Below are positions 32,118-41,525 of a DNA stretch of 64,000 bases, piece by piece. The DNA lies in NCBI GenBank assembly GCA_965194505.1, contig OZ239144.1, positions 682,001-746,000 of the forward strand, read 5' to 3'. This DNA is from Hahnella aquatica. Its GTDB lineage: Bacteria; Pseudomonadota; Gammaproteobacteria; Burkholderiales; Burkholderiaceae_A. Positions within the stretch are counted from its first letter, which is position 1. Every line of letters begins with the position of its first letter. A program made the position numbers and the translations under genes. Below the pieces are notes generated by a model that saw only the letters and a program-made list of their open reading frames with translations, was not told where the DNA came from and did no database searches.

Positions 32118-32795
32118 ATGTCGACGCTGGCCCCGCCAACCACTCCCCGCATTCAGCAGCCCTCGGCCTCGCTGAATGGTCGTGCCTTTGGCATTGCGTT
32201 GGGCCTGCACGCTGTAGCCTTGTCTTGGGTTTGGTTGGAGATTGATCAGGCGCACCTCCAGGTCTCCGGGGTCAGACCAATGATGGCCAGCATCATTGCG
32301 TCTCAGCAAGAGGCTGTTGAATCGAGAGCATCACCGCCCGCCGCCAAGCGCCCCGACACCCAGCAGACCAAGCGCATCATGGCGGCCGAGTCTAGTCGGC
32401 CTTCCCCCTTGGAGGTTGCTCGCGAGAGGGAGAAACCGCGTGACCAGGCTGCTTCCGCAGTGGATGCCGAACGGAGGGATCAGGGCAAGGAGGCGGCTGG
32501 CTTGGCCGAGGTGATTCAGCCTCAGTTTGATGCAGACTATCTCAACAATCCCAAACCAGCGTATCCCGCCATGTCGAGGCGACTCGGCGAGGAAGGGCAG
32601 GTACTCTTGCGTGTGTTGGTGAGCAGCCAAGGCAGCCCAGAACAGATACAGTTGCTGCAGACCAGCGGATTTCCTCGCCTCGATCAGGCGGCCGAGGCGG
32701 CGGTTTCGAAGTGGCGTTTTGTTCCAGCCAAGGTGGGCAGCGTGGCCACCACGGCCTGGGTCCAGGTACCAGTTTCATTTCAGTTGCGGAGATAG
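32118..32795 (+). CDS. tonB: TonB energy-transducing protein
   Basis: A 225-residue protein with one N-terminal membrane segment ('AFGIALGLHAVALSWVWLEI'), a charged Pro/Arg/Glu-rich periplasmic linker and a C-terminal TonB domain ('NPKPAYPAMSRRLGEEGQVL', 'SSGFPRLDQAAEAAV'-like, 'KWRFVPAKVG'). It couples the proton-motive force to outer membrane receptors. It is followed after three bases by exbB, then exbD, and the matching receptor lies convergent at 33915-36128. The linker is poorer in Pro-Lys repeats than in E. coli TonB. Confidence 0.9.
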   Translation: MSTLAPPTTPRIQQPSASLNGRAFGIALGLHAVALSWVWLEIDQAHLQVSGVRPMMASIIASQQEAVESRASPPAAKRPDTQQTKRIMAAESSRPSPLEVAREREKPRDQAASAVDAERRDQGKEAAGLAEVIQPQFDADYLNNPKPAYPAMSRRLGEEGQVLLRVLVSSQGSPEQIQLLQTSGFPRLDQAAEAAVSKWRFVPAKVGSVATTAWVQVPVSFQLRR

Positions 32796-32798
32796 CGC

Positions 32799-33482
32799 AT
32801 GTCGACATCACAGGCCATGGGTCTTGGCCATTTCCTGGAGCAGACTGATGCCGTGGGCATGACGCTCTTCATCATTCTCCTGGCGATGTCGGTGGCCAGC
32901 TGGACCGTCATCGTGAGTAAGATTCAGCGGGCACGCAAGGCCAAGCTGTCTGCCACCGATTTCTTGTCTCGATTCCAGAACTCCAACTCGATCGACGACC
33001 TTAGGGCGCTCATTGCCGACCATCCCGATGCCCGCTCCCAGATTGCCGCCCATGCGCTCTCGGCCGCGGCGTACAGCCGCATTGCGCCGGGTTCGGGGCT
33101 GATCGATTCAGAGAGTCCCAGTGAACTGGTGAGTCGGGCCCTGCAGCAGGCCATCGATGAAGAGGCGGCCCGCCAGGAGTATGGGCAGACCCTGCTCGCG
33201 TCGGTCGCATCGAGCGCCCCTTTTGTGGGACTTTTTGGAACGGTCTGGGGTATTTATCACGCGCTCATCAGCATTGGCATGAGCGGGCAGAGTTCGCTCG
33301 ACCAAGTGGCAGGGCCCGTGGGCGAGGCCCTGATCATGACCGCGCTTGGCTTGGCCGTGGCCATTCCTGCAGCGCTGGCCTATAACGCCTTTCAGCGGCA
33401 GGCTCGGCTCTACAGCGGTCAGCTCGAGCGTTTTTCCCACGACCTGTTCGTACTGATTTCCACAGGGAGCAAGCCTCGATAA
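32799..33482 (+). CDS. exbB: ExbB proton channel subunit
   Basis: The 227-residue protein has a MotA/TolQ/ExbB layout: a first membrane segment ('GMTLFIILLAMSVASWTVIV'), a large cytoplasmic part with 'QTLLASVASSAPFVGLFGTV' and 'WGIYHALISIG', then a final membrane segment with 'VGEALIMTALGLAVAIPAAL'. ExbB-ExbD power TonB. The stop shares a base with the exbD start (TAATG). Confidence 0.93.
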   Translation: MSTSQAMGLGHFLEQTDAVGMTLFIILLAMSVASWTVIVSKIQRARKAKLSATDFLSRFQNSNSIDDLRALIADHPDARSQIAAHALSAAAYSRIAPGSGLIDSESPSELVSRALQQAIDEEAARQEYGQTLLASVASSAPFVGLFGTVWGIYHALISIGMSGQSSLDQVAGPVGEALIMTALGLAVAIPAALAYNAFQRQARLYSGQLERFSHDLFVLISTGSKPR

Positions 33483-33895
33483 TGGCCTTTCACATCTCCT
33501 CAAAGACTGGGCGCAATCAGCCCAATCCCGAGATCAACATGGTGCCGCTCATCGATGTGATGCTTGTGCTTGTGATCATCTTCATGGTCACCGCGCCGCT
33601 GATGACCCATGCTGTGAAGGTGGATCTTCCCAAGGCGAACAGCCAGCGCAACGAGGTCAAGCCAGAAACCATCTCTGTCTCGATCGATGCCAAGGGGGAT
33701 CTCTACTGGAACAAAGAGAAACTTAGTTGGAGTGAACTGCCCGCTCAAATGCAGAGCGCATCGACTGCCAACCCTCAGCCCGAGTTGCACATTCGGGCCG
33801 ATGAGAACACGGCTTATAAGAAGGTGGCCGAACTCATGAGTGAGGCCTCCAAGGTGGGGCTGACTCGGATTGGGTTTGTGACCGACCCGAAGTAG
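33482..33895 (+). CDS. exbD: ExbD proton channel subunit
   Basis: A 137-residue protein with one membrane segment 'NMVPLIDVMLVLVIIFMVTA' carrying the conserved Asp that takes part in proton flow, followed by a periplasmic domain ending 'SEASKVGLTRIGFVTDP'. It works with ExbB and TonB. It ends 20 bases from the convergent receptor gene. Confidence 0.93.
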   Translation: MAFHISSKTGRNQPNPEINMVPLIDVMLVLVIIFMVTAPLMTHAVKVDLPKANSQRNEVKPETISVSIDAKGDLYWNKEKLSWSELPAQMQSASTANPQPELHIRADENTAYKKVAELMSEASKVGLTRIGFVTDPK

Positions 33896-33914
33896 TCGTG
33901 CAGCTCTCGGCTGA

Positions 33915-36128
33915 TCACCACTTCTTCTCAATGGTGAGCATCAGCATGCGAACGCCCTCGGTGGTGCTGCTCTCCCGGGTATCAAGAGCCCCGGCGGCAT
34001 AGCGTTCACTGATTGTGGTTCGATTGGGTGCCGTGAGATTGCTCACCGAGAGGCGAACATTGGATGTCGCGTCGAGCCGATGCAGGGCATAGAGGTCGAT
34101 CTGATGATTGTTGCCCACATTCACGATGGTGTTGGTGGAGGCCTCGCGGCTAAAGGATGAGTTCCAACTCACGTTGCCACCCAGGCTCGTTTTTTGATTC
34201 TCAAGCTTGTATTCTCCGCCAAGACTCGCTGCATAGCGAGCTGACTCCTGACGTACGAACTCTCCCGACCGATCTGTAATTTCGAGCCGATTCGCGGAGG
34301 CATTGCCCTGGAGCTCCAACCGTTGGATTGCCTTGGGCTTGAGTTTGAAGTCGAACACCAGGCTGTAGTCCCTCGCAGAGGCGGCGTTGACTGGGCGCTC
34401 TAGATATCGAATGCCTTCGAGTGTGGTTCGGCTGAGTATCTTGTTGCTGGTGTTCCGCACGTACAGGTTTGCGCCACCCGAGCCGCGTTTGTTCTCCAGG
34501 AATCGCTCAAGACCAAGTTGCAAGGTGGTGGTCTTCTCTGCCTTTAGATTCGGATTTCCCGACCGATCGGGATTGGCCAGTCCGTTGTCGCCAGTAGCTT
34601 CCGTAATGACAGAACTTATCTGAGAGATGCTTGGTTGACGCTGTGTCTGGGCCAGGCTGGCACGAAGGTTGGCACCTTGATTGAGTCGCCACAGCCAATG
34701 CAGAGAGGGCAGGACGTTGGTCGCACTGGTCTTGGTCTCTTGCGTGGTTGCATTCTTGGTTCGGTTCTCCGAGGTCTCCAGTCGCAGGCCCGGGGTGAGG
34801 GTGTGGGACTTATTGAGTTGCCATTCATCCTGACCCCAGAGGGCAAGATTGCGCTCGCTTGAGTCGACCGAGGTTGCGCCTGAGATTTGCTGTGATCGGC
34901 GCTCATCCTCGGCTCGGTATCGCGCATTAAATCCAAACGTTCCCAGGTGGTCGTTGGCCAAGGGCAGGCTGCGCTTGGCAGCAAGCCCAAAGCCCCGGCC
35001 GCTGTCTTGGTTGCGTGTCGCTGAATCGCTGTCCACTCCCCCTGCGTTATCGAAACGGATCAGCCTGCCCCTTGCCTGGGTCTCATCGACATGAACAGTC
35101 CCTCTCACACTGGCCTCGCCTGCACCCGCGGTTCGCTTCTTCCATTCTCCTGAGACTCGAAGGCTGCCACGGCGGACACGGTCTGTATCCGTCTCACGCG
35201 AGATGGTGCCCCCCGTGAGGGTGGTCTGGGTGTCGACTTGTCGCTCACTACCGAAGAACATTGGGCTGATGATGAGCTGCTCGCCGCGGCCCAGGTCTTG
35301 CGTAAACCGAGAGATGAAATGCAGGCCGAGGTTGTGGCCTGACTGCTCGTCGCGCTCGGTGGTGCTGCCAGCCCCCGACTGTTCCGCGCTGCTGCGTCTG
35401 AGTGTTTGCGGCGAGCCGTCCACCGAGAGGGTGAGTATGGTTCCGGCCACGCCCTCGCGATTCCCGTAGACCACATTGGCGCGGCCCCCAAAGGCACTCC
35501 CATCGTGAGACGCGCTCCACTTGGTGGTCGTGGTTTTCTCAGGGGGCACATCTCGCAGAATGAGGTTCACCGTTCCGCCCGGACCCGACGGAAATTCAGC
35601 GGTGCTGTTGCGAATAATCTCGATGCGTTCAATCAGTTCGGTGGGCAGTCGAAGCGTTGCCATGGTCCCGCCCGGTCCTCCACCCAAGGGCTCGCCGTCG
35701 ACGACAATTCTTGGCATGAGCCGATCGCTCGGACCCGAGTGGCCACGCCCCCTGCGCCCGTCCACCGGGGGAAGGCTCAGGTTCACCCCAGGCAGTGCTC
35801 GGAGAAGGTCGGAGACAGTCACCGCATCAATCTTCTCGATCTGACTGCGATCAAAAATAATCTTTGTGGTCGATGAGTCGCGTCGCTCGTCATCAGCTGA
35901 GACGGCCTCATCGACAACAGTGACCTCGCGAAGCCGCGACTCCGCTCCAGCGTTCTGTGGCAATGCTGAAGCAGCCGGGGTAGTCGATGCGGTGGTGGAC
36001 TCGCGCGCGGGCGCTTGGGCCAATGCAACCTGGGCGGCAAGAGCACTTAGAACCAGCGCATGTGTTGGTGAAAGTTTCAGGGTGTGCTGCACGGACCAGC
36101 GCACCCCGTGAGACGTTGGTTTAATCAC
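33915..36128 (-). CDS. TonB-dependent outer membrane receptor
   Basis: The 737-residue protein has a long N-terminal signal (hydrophobic part 'HALVLSALAAQVALAQA'), then a plug domain ('TVSDLLRALPGVNLSLPPVD', 'RIVVDGEPLGGG', 'IERIEIIRNSTAEFPSGPGG') and a C-terminal beta-barrel ending in the aromatic 'LMLTIEKKW'. The substrate cannot be told; the plug is of the type found in siderophore and unknown-ligand receptors. It starts inside the stop of the metallo-beta-lactamase-fold gene (ATGA) and faces tonB-exbBD. I see no TonB-box sequence that I can name with confidence. Confidence 0.92.
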   Translation of the reverse strand: MIKPTSHGVRWSVQHTLKLSPTHALVLSALAAQVALAQAPARESTTASTTPAASALPQNAGAESRLREVTVVDEAVSADDERRDSSTTKIIFDRSQIEKIDAVTVSDLLRALPGVNLSLPPVDGRRGRGHSGPSDRLMPRIVVDGEPLGGGPGGTMATLRLPTELIERIEIIRNSTAEFPSGPGGTVNLILRDVPPEKTTTTKWSASHDGSAFGGRANVVYGNREGVAGTILTLSVDGSPQTLRRSSAEQSGAGSTTERDEQSGHNLGLHFISRFTQDLGRGEQLIISPMFFGSERQVDTQTTLTGGTISRETDTDRVRRGSLRVSGEWKKRTAGAGEASVRGTVHVDETQARGRLIRFDNAGGVDSDSATRNQDSGRGFGLAAKRSLPLANDHLGTFGFNARYRAEDERRSQQISGATSVDSSERNLALWGQDEWQLNKSHTLTPGLRLETSENRTKNATTQETKTSATNVLPSLHWLWRLNQGANLRASLAQTQRQPSISQISSVITEATGDNGLANPDRSGNPNLKAEKTTTLQLGLERFLENKRGSGGANLYVRNTSNKILSRTTLEGIRYLERPVNAASARDYSLVFDFKLKPKAIQRLELQGNASANRLEITDRSGEFVRQESARYAASLGGEYKLENQKTSLGGNVSWNSSFSREASTNTIVNVGNNHQIDLYALHRLDATSNVRLSVSNLTAPNRTTISERYAAGALDTRESSTTEGVRMLMLTIEKKW

Positions 36129-37228
36129 TTCCTGTTGGGCTCTGGAGTCAGGGCCCGACTCTCACCGATGGCCCACATTTGAATCCGAGTGGCCTGCGCA
36201 GGCAGTGACTCTTGGACCTTCCGGAGGTCTGCGAGGGGCTGCTCAACCGTCTCATCACACAGACGAAAAACGCCCCAGTGAACGCCCAAGGCATTCTTGG
36301 CCCGAAGGTCTTGGGTAATCTTCTGGGCCTCGGCCGGGTCTACATGGTGCGCGCCCATGAACCAGCGTGGCTCGTAGCAGCCGACGGGCGCCAAGAGCCA
36401 GTCGACAGGCGGCCACTTGCTGGCCATCTGCCGAAAAATGGCGCTGTAGCCAGTGTCGCCCGTGTAGACGAGGTTCATCTCTCGTGTGAAGAGTCGGAAG
36501 CCGGCCCAGAGCGTCTGGTTGGTGTCCGTGAGTGTTCGCCGACTCCAATGGTGTGCTGGGATCATTTCCAAGGTTAGTGGCTCGTTGGCATGCAAAGGTC
36601 GCTCGAATGTCTGCGTGTCGAACCAGTCCATGGTCTTGATGGATGTCACGCCCCAGTCACGCAGGTAACGGTCCACGCCAAGAGGAACGATGAACGTGGG
36701 CGGCCCGCCCGGCTGGGAGGCGAGCGCACGAACGGTCTGCTCGTCGAGGTGGTCGTAGTGGTTGTGCGAAATGAGCACAAGATCGATCCGTGGCAGGTTC
36801 CTTAGCGTGATGGGCGGGGGGTTGTGGGCCTTGGGCCCGATGGACTCAAATGGAGAGGCCCTTGCGCTGAAGACGGGGTCGATCAGGATGGCGAGCCCGT
36901 CGACCTGCAGGTGCACGCTGGCATGCCCCAGCCAGGTCATGGTCCAGCCGGGCGACTTCTCCTTGAGTGCGGAGGGATCGAGGGCAACCCTTGGAACGTT
37001 GCTTGCGTCTTGGGGGGTCAGCTCACGGCCGAGTCGTTCCCACTGCCATTTCAGGAAGCTCTTGAAACCGGGCTTGTCGCCGCCGCCAGGCAGGTTCTGA
37101 AATCCGGTGGGTGTGTGATGTGGCTTGTCCGGGCCAGGGTCTGTGGGGATGGCTGTGCAGCCCATGAGCACAAGGCTTGCAGCCAGCATGGACATAAGGC
37201 TGCGGGACGGGAAGGAAGAGAAGGGCAT
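36125..37228 (-). CDS. Metallo-beta-lactamase-fold lipoprotein (RomA / NAPE-PLD-like)
   Basis: I start at ATG 37228, because it begins a lipoprotein signal ('SMLAASLVLMGC') with the lipobox Cys; this gives 367 residues. The fold is that of NAPE-PLD-like metallohydrolases: 'TWLGHASVHLQVDGLAILID' and the metal motif 'SHNHYDHLD', then 'PAHHWSRRTLTDTNQTLWAG' and 'GDTGYS'. Family members hydrolyse phosphodiester or related lipids; the substrate here is unknown. Its stop overlaps the receptor start, so the two are made together, which is an unusual partnership. Confidence 0.85.
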   Translation of the reverse strand: MPFSSFPSRSLMSMLAASLVLMGCTAIPTDPGPDKPHHTPTGFQNLPGGGDKPGFKSFLKWQWERLGRELTPQDASNVPRVALDPSALKEKSPGWTMTWLGHASVHLQVDGLAILIDPVFSARASPFESIGPKAHNPPPITLRNLPRIDLVLISHNHYDHLDEQTVRALASQPGGPPTFIVPLGVDRYLRDWGVTSIKTMDWFDTQTFERPLHANEPLTLEMIPAHHWSRRTLTDTNQTLWAGFRLFTREMNLVYTGDTGYSAIFRQMASKWPPVDWLLAPVGCYEPRWFMGAHHVDPAEAQKITQDLRAKNALGVHWGVFRLCDETVEQPLADLRKVQESLPAQATRIQMWAIGESRALTPEPNRK

Positions 37229-37268
37229 GGCTCTTAACTGTGTTGAGTCACAAGCATAATGGCTCGTC

Positions 37269-38843
37269 ATGGGCCATCCGATTAAAAACCTCTTGCTCAT
37301 CCTCGGTGATCAGTTGGACGAGGCCGCCCCGGTGCTCGCCTCGCTTGATCCGCAGCGTGATGTCGTCTGGATGGCGGAGGTCATGGAGGAGTCCACCCAC
37401 GTCTGGTGCTCCAAGCAGCGTGTGGCGCTTTTTCTCTCCGCCATGAGGCATTTCGCCCAAACACTCCGCAGCAAGGGCCTGACGGTGTCCTACCGACAGA
37501 TTGATGATCCCGATAACCGGCAGTCGCTCGCCGCGGAACTCGAGGCGGCCATTGGGGCGTACAAGCCCGATCAGGTGGTCATGACAGCGCCAGGCGACTG
37601 GCGGGTCTTGGCATCGATCCGGTCGGCCTGCCAGGCCTGTGGTGTACCCCTGCAGATTCATGAGGATGCCCATTTCTTCTCGACTGTGGCCGACTTCCGA
37701 GCCCATGCCAAAGGGCGCAAGCAACTTCGCCTGGAGTATTGGTACCGCGAGTCTCGGCAGCGGCATGGCGTTTTGATGGATGGAGATGAGCCCGCCGGCG
37801 GGAAATGGAACTTCGATCATGAGAACCGGGCGTCCTTCCCGAAGTCCGGGCCACCGGAGCAGCGGCCTCCACTGAGATTCGAGCCAGACGAGGTCACTTG
37901 CAGCGTGATTGCCTGGGTCAATGCTGCCTTGGCGGGGCATCCCGGCACTGTGGCACCCAGCGCGCAAGGGTTTGGATGGCCAGTGACAAGGCAAGAAGCG
38001 CTGGCCCTGTTGTCAGATTTCATTGCGCACCGGCTGCTGCAGTTCGGCCTTTATCAAGATGCCATGTGGACCGATGAGCCGTGGCTTTTCCACTCCCATA
38101 TCGCCAGTGCCTTGAATCTCAAGCTTCTCTCGGCACGGGAGGTGGTCTCGGCGGTGGAGCAGGCCTGGCGCAGGGGTGATGTTCCGATTGAGTCGGCCGA
38201 AGGCTTTATTCGTCAGGTCTTGGGCTGGCGCGAGTATGTCCGTGGCATTTACTGGACGCAGATGCCCGACTATGCCGAGATGAATGCCTTGGCTGCAGTG
38301 CATCCATTGCCAGATTTCTTCTGGACGGGAGAGACCGAGATGAATTGCCTGTCTCAGGCGATCTCTCAAACGCTGGAAACCGGCTATGCCCATCACATTC
38401 AACGGCTGATGGTGACGGGCCTCTACACGCTCATGTTCGGTGTAGACCCCAGGCAGGTGCATGCCTGGTACCTGAGTGTGTACGTCGATGCTGTGGAGTG
38501 GGTTGAGCTGCCGAATGTTGTGGGCATGAGCCAGTACGCCGATGGTGGGCTGATGGCCAGCAAGCCCTATGTGGCCACTGGAAAGTACATCTCTCGAATG
38601 AGCAATTACTGTGGCTCCTGCCGATTTCGGCCCGATGAGTCCGTGGGTGACCGGGCCTGCCCTTTCACCACCCTGTACTGGGATTTTCTCCTTCGGCACC
38701 AGGAGGCGTTGCGCAGAAATCAGCGCATGGTCATGCAACTCAAGAATCTAGACCGGCTCTCTGAGGAGCGGCGAAGCGAGATTCAGACCAAGGCGGATCA
38801 GCATCGCAAGGCCTGCCGGTCTTTGTCATACTCACCTCACTGA
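37269..38843 (+). CDS. Iron-sulfur bacterial cryptochrome/photolyase (FeS-BCP)
   Basis: The 524-residue protein starts 'KNLLLILGDQLDEAAPVLAS' and matches the FeS-BCP group (prokaryotic (6-4) photolyases such as PhrB). C-terminal FAD-binding helices include 'FIRQVLGWREYVRGIYW' and 'HHIQRLMVTGLYTLMFGVDP'; 'SNYCGSCRFRPDESVGDRAC' contains cluster cysteines. These enzymes repair UV photoproducts using light, with FAD and a 4Fe-4S cluster. It starts 41 bases from the divergent lipoprotein gene and is followed after 14 bases by an OsmC-family gene. Confidence 0.92.
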   Translation: MGHPIKNLLLILGDQLDEAAPVLASLDPQRDVVWMAEVMEESTHVWCSKQRVALFLSAMRHFAQTLRSKGLTVSYRQIDDPDNRQSLAAELEAAIGAYKPDQVVMTAPGDWRVLASIRSACQACGVPLQIHEDAHFFSTVADFRAHAKGRKQLRLEYWYRESRQRHGVLMDGDEPAGGKWNFDHENRASFPKSGPPEQRPPLRFEPDEVTCSVIAWVNAALAGHPGTVAPSAQGFGWPVTRQEALALLSDFIAHRLLQFGLYQDAMWTDEPWLFHSHIASALNLKLLSAREVVSAVEQAWRRGDVPIESAEGFIRQVLGWREYVRGIYWTQMPDYAEMNALAAVHPLPDFFWTGETEMNCLSQAISQTLETGYAHHIQRLMVTGLYTLMFGVDPRQVHAWYLSVYVDAVEWVELPNVVGMSQYADGGLMASKPYVATGKYISRMSNYCGSCRFRPDESVGDRACPFTTLYWDFLLRHQEALRRNQRMVMQLKNLDRLSEERRSEIQTKADQHRKACRSLSYSPH

Positions 38844-38857
38844 CCAAGGAGATTCCA

Positions 38858-39283
38858 TTGAACTGCACCATTCGTTGGGCTGGCGGCGACACCATGAGCT
38901 TCATTGCCGAGACAGGCTCGGGGCATAGCTTCGTGATGGACGGCGCGCCCGAGGGCGGGGGACGAAACCTTGGCCCTCGGCCCATGGAGACCGTTTTGTC
39001 GGGTGCAGCCGCCTGCACGGCCTACGATGTCGTGCTCATCCTGCGCAAGAGCGGCCTGCACATGGTGGGCTGTGAGGTGATCACCACCTCTGAACGGGCC
39101 GAGACCGATCCAAAGGTCTTCACCAAGATTCACCTCTTGTTTCGAATCACCGGCAAAGACCTCAAGGCCAACCTGGTGGAGCGCGCCATTTCCCTCTCGC
39201 ACAGCAAGTACTGCTCGGCCACCAAGATGCTTGGCGCCACGGCCGAGATTACCCACGCCTACGAGCTGTACGAGACCCCTTGA
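38858..39283 (+). CDS. OsmC-family protein
   Basis: The start is TTG at 38858, with AAGGAG six bases upstream, giving 141 residues. The two catalytic cysteines of OsmC/Ohr-type thiol peroxidases are visible in 'GAAACTAYDVVLILRKSGL' and 'SHSKYCSATKMLGATAEIT'. The layout is closest to YhfA-like OsmC proteins. It probably reduces organic or other peroxides or acts on thiol substrates. It may share a transcript with the photolyase gene, 14 bases upstream. Confidence 0.9.
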   Translation: MNCTIRWAGGDTMSFIAETGSGHSFVMDGAPEGGGRNLGPRPMETVLSGAAACTAYDVVLILRKSGLHMVGCEVITTSERAETDPKVFTKIHLLFRITGKDLKANLVERAISLSHSKYCSATKMLGATAEITHAYELYETP

Positions 39284-39301
39284 CAGCTGTGCTAGCTTGA
39301 A

Positions 39302-39856
39302 ATGGAGAGGAGTACTTCCATGCAATCTAGATCACTTCAGTGCACATTGGGCCTCATGCTCGGCCTGGTTGTCTCAGTCGCGGCTGCCCAGAGCAAGCCA
39401 AATGCCCACCATCACGCCCATGCTCATGGCCAAGGGGAGCTCGAGCTGTCGATCGAAAAAGGACGCATCCAGGGCATGCTTCGCGTGCCCATGGAGAGCC
39501 TGCTTGGCTTTGAGCATGCGCCCAAGACAGATGCCCAACGCGCACAGGTGGCCGACCTGCGCAAGCGCCTCGAGGACCCGAGCAACCTGGTGGCGCCGCC
39601 CACTGCTGCGGGCTGTCAGCCCACTTCAGTGGTTGCGGAATCGTCGATGTTCACCGGCGTAGTCAAGGGTGGCCACAGTGAGCTGGCTTATTCGTTTGAA
39701 TGGAGCTGTGCCAAGCCTGATCAACTCACGAGCCTTGGTCTGCCCGTTTTCGCCAGCCACAAGCGGCTCAAGCAGCTCGAGGTGAGCCTCGTGGTCGATG
39801 GCCGTCAGTCCTCGGTTCGACGAACCCCGACATCAACAAACATTCCCTTGCGCTAA
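39302..39856 (+). CDS. ZrgA-like (DUF2796) secreted zinc-binding protein
   Basis: The 184-residue protein has a signal peptide (start at 39302 or ATG 39320: 'LQCTLGLMLGLVVSVAAA') and then a His-rich run ('AHHHAHAHGQG'), followed by 'LELSIEKGRIQGMLRVPMES' and 'GFEHAPKT'. This is the DUF2796 / ZrgA pattern, linked to zinc uptake in other bacteria. It ends 12 bases before the convergent prfC stop. Confidence 0.88.
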   Translation: MERSTSMQSRSLQCTLGLMLGLVVSVAAAQSKPNAHHHAHAHGQGELELSIEKGRIQGMLRVPMESLLGFEHAPKTDAQRAQVADLRKRLEDPSNLVAPPTAAGCQPTSVVAESSMFTGVVKGGHSELAYSFEWSCAKPDQLTSLGLPVFASHKRLKQLEVSLVVDGRQSSVRRTPTSTNIPLR

Positions 39857-39867
39857 GGGGCTGGAGC

Positions 39868-41478
39868 CTACTGGTTCTGAAAGACCAGGCCTGCATGCTC
39901 GCGCATGCTGTGGAATCGGATGTCCTTCCAATGCTCTTGGGCCACGCTGATCTCTGACTGGTAGGCGGCCAAAAAGGTTGGGGCGCCCACGGCATCGTAG
40001 GCGATTCGATGGGCGTTGGATTCAATGAATCCCTTGAGGGCGCGCTCATCGTCGGCCGTGACCCATCGGGCGAGCGCGAACTTTGAGCCCATCATGCGAG
40101 CCTCGACGTTGTATTCCGTCTTCAGGCGGTGGGCCACCACCTCGAACTGCAGCATGCCCACAGCTCCGAGGAGCAGCTGGCCGCCGTCGTGCGGCTGAAA
40201 GACCTGAATGGCGCCCTCCTCACCGAGTTGGGTGAGACCCGCCCGCAGTTGCTTGCTGCGCATGGGGTCGGCCACCTCCACCACTCGGAAGAGTTCGGGG
40301 GCGAAGAAGGGCAGCCCCGTGAACTGAAGTGATTCACCCTCGGTGAGTGTGTCGCCCAGCTGCAAAAGGCCGTGGTTGGGAATTCCGATGATGTCGCCCG
40401 AATAGGCTTCCTCCAGCAGGTCGCGGCGCTGGGACAGGAAGGAGACCACAGTGCGTGGGCGAATTTCCTTGTTGTTTCGACACACCTTGAGCGGCATGCC
40501 ACGCTCGAAGCGCCCCGAGCAGATGCGCAGAAACGCAATGCGGTCGCGGTGCGCGGGATCCATGTTGGCCTGGATCTTGAACACCACGCCGCTGAACTTG
40601 GGCTCGTCGGCCTCAACGGGTCGCTGAAGCGTCACCCGTGGCTGGGGGGCAGGTGCCAGTTCGACCAGGGCATCGAGGATCTCGCGCACCCCAAAGTTGT
40701 TCACCGCGGACCCAAAGAAGACAGGCGTCTGCTTTCCTGCAAGGAATGCGGCCTGATCAAAGGGCGCGGATGCACCCTGCACCAGGTCGATCTCCTCGCG
40801 GGCCTGACGATACTCCGCCCCGAAGCGCTCGAGCAGCGCGGGGTTGTGCAGGCCATCGATCACATCGTCGATCTCGCGTGCGCGGTCTTCCCCCGCCTGA
40901 AAGACCCGCATCTGGTCTGCCCGGAGGTCCATGACACCGTGAAAGCGTTTGCCCATGCCCACGGGCCATGTGAAGGGAACCACGGCCATCCCCAGGGTTT
41001 GCTCAAGCTCATCCATCAGCGCAATGGGCTCGCGCACCTCTCGGTCCATTTTGTTGACGAAGGTCAGGATGGGTGTATTTCGAGCCCGGCAGACCTGCAG
41101 AAGGCGAAGGGTTTGCTCTTCCACACCATTGGCCGCATCGATGACCATCAGGGCTGCGTCCACGGCCGTGAGCACCCGATAGGTGTCCTCGGAGAAGTCT
41201 CTGTGCCCCGGTGTGTCGAGCAGGTTGATGACGTGATCCCGGTACTCCATCTGCATGACCGAGCTCGCAACCGAAATGCCACGCTGTTTCTCGATCTCCA
41301 TCCAGTCGGAGGTGGCGTGTCGGGAGGCCTTACGGGCCTTGACGCTGCCGGCGATGTGAATGGCACCTGCGTAGAGCAGGAGTTTCTCAGTGAGTGTGGT
41401 CTTGCCGGCGTCTGGGTGAGAGATGATGGCAAAGGTGCGGCGGCGGCGAATTTCTTGGGGCAATGGCATTTGAGACAT
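39868..41478 (-). CDS. prfC: Peptide chain release factor 3
   Basis: ATG 41478 gives 536 residues, the normal length; the open frame upstream is chance. GTPase motifs: 'ISHPDAGKTTLTEKLLL' (G1), 'RGISVASSVMQMEY' (G2), 'NLLDTPGHRDFSEDTYRVL' (G3) and 'FVNKMDREVREPIALMDELE' (G4). C-terminal RF3 domains follow. RF3 removes RF1 and RF2 from the ribosome after termination. Single gene. Confidence 0.96.
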   Translation of the reverse strand: MSQMPLPQEIRRRRTFAIISHPDAGKTTLTEKLLLYAGAIHIAGSVKARKASRHATSDWMEIEKQRGISVASSVMQMEYRDHVINLLDTPGHRDFSEDTYRVLTAVDAALMVIDAANGVEEQTLRLLQVCRARNTPILTFVNKMDREVREPIALMDELEQTLGMAVVPFTWPVGMGKRFHGVMDLRADQMRVFQAGEDRAREIDDVIDGLHNPALLERFGAEYRQAREEIDLVQGASAPFDQAAFLAGKQTPVFFGSAVNNFGVREILDALVELAPAPQPRVTLQRPVEADEPKFSGVVFKIQANMDPAHRDRIAFLRICSGRFERGMPLKVCRNNKEIRPRTVVSFLSQRRDLLEEAYSGDIIGIPNHGLLQLGDTLTEGESLQFTGLPFFAPELFRVVEVADPMRSKQLRAGLTQLGEEGAIQVFQPHDGGQLLLGAVGMLQFEVVAHRLKTEYNVEARMMGSKFALARWVTADDERALKGFIESNAHRIAYDAVGAPTFLAAYQSEISVAQEHWKDIRFHSMREHAGLVFQNQ

Positions 41479-41525
41479 GGCGACAGTTTGCCGCATCCGT
41501 CGCCAAATGTATTTGGCGCATGCGC

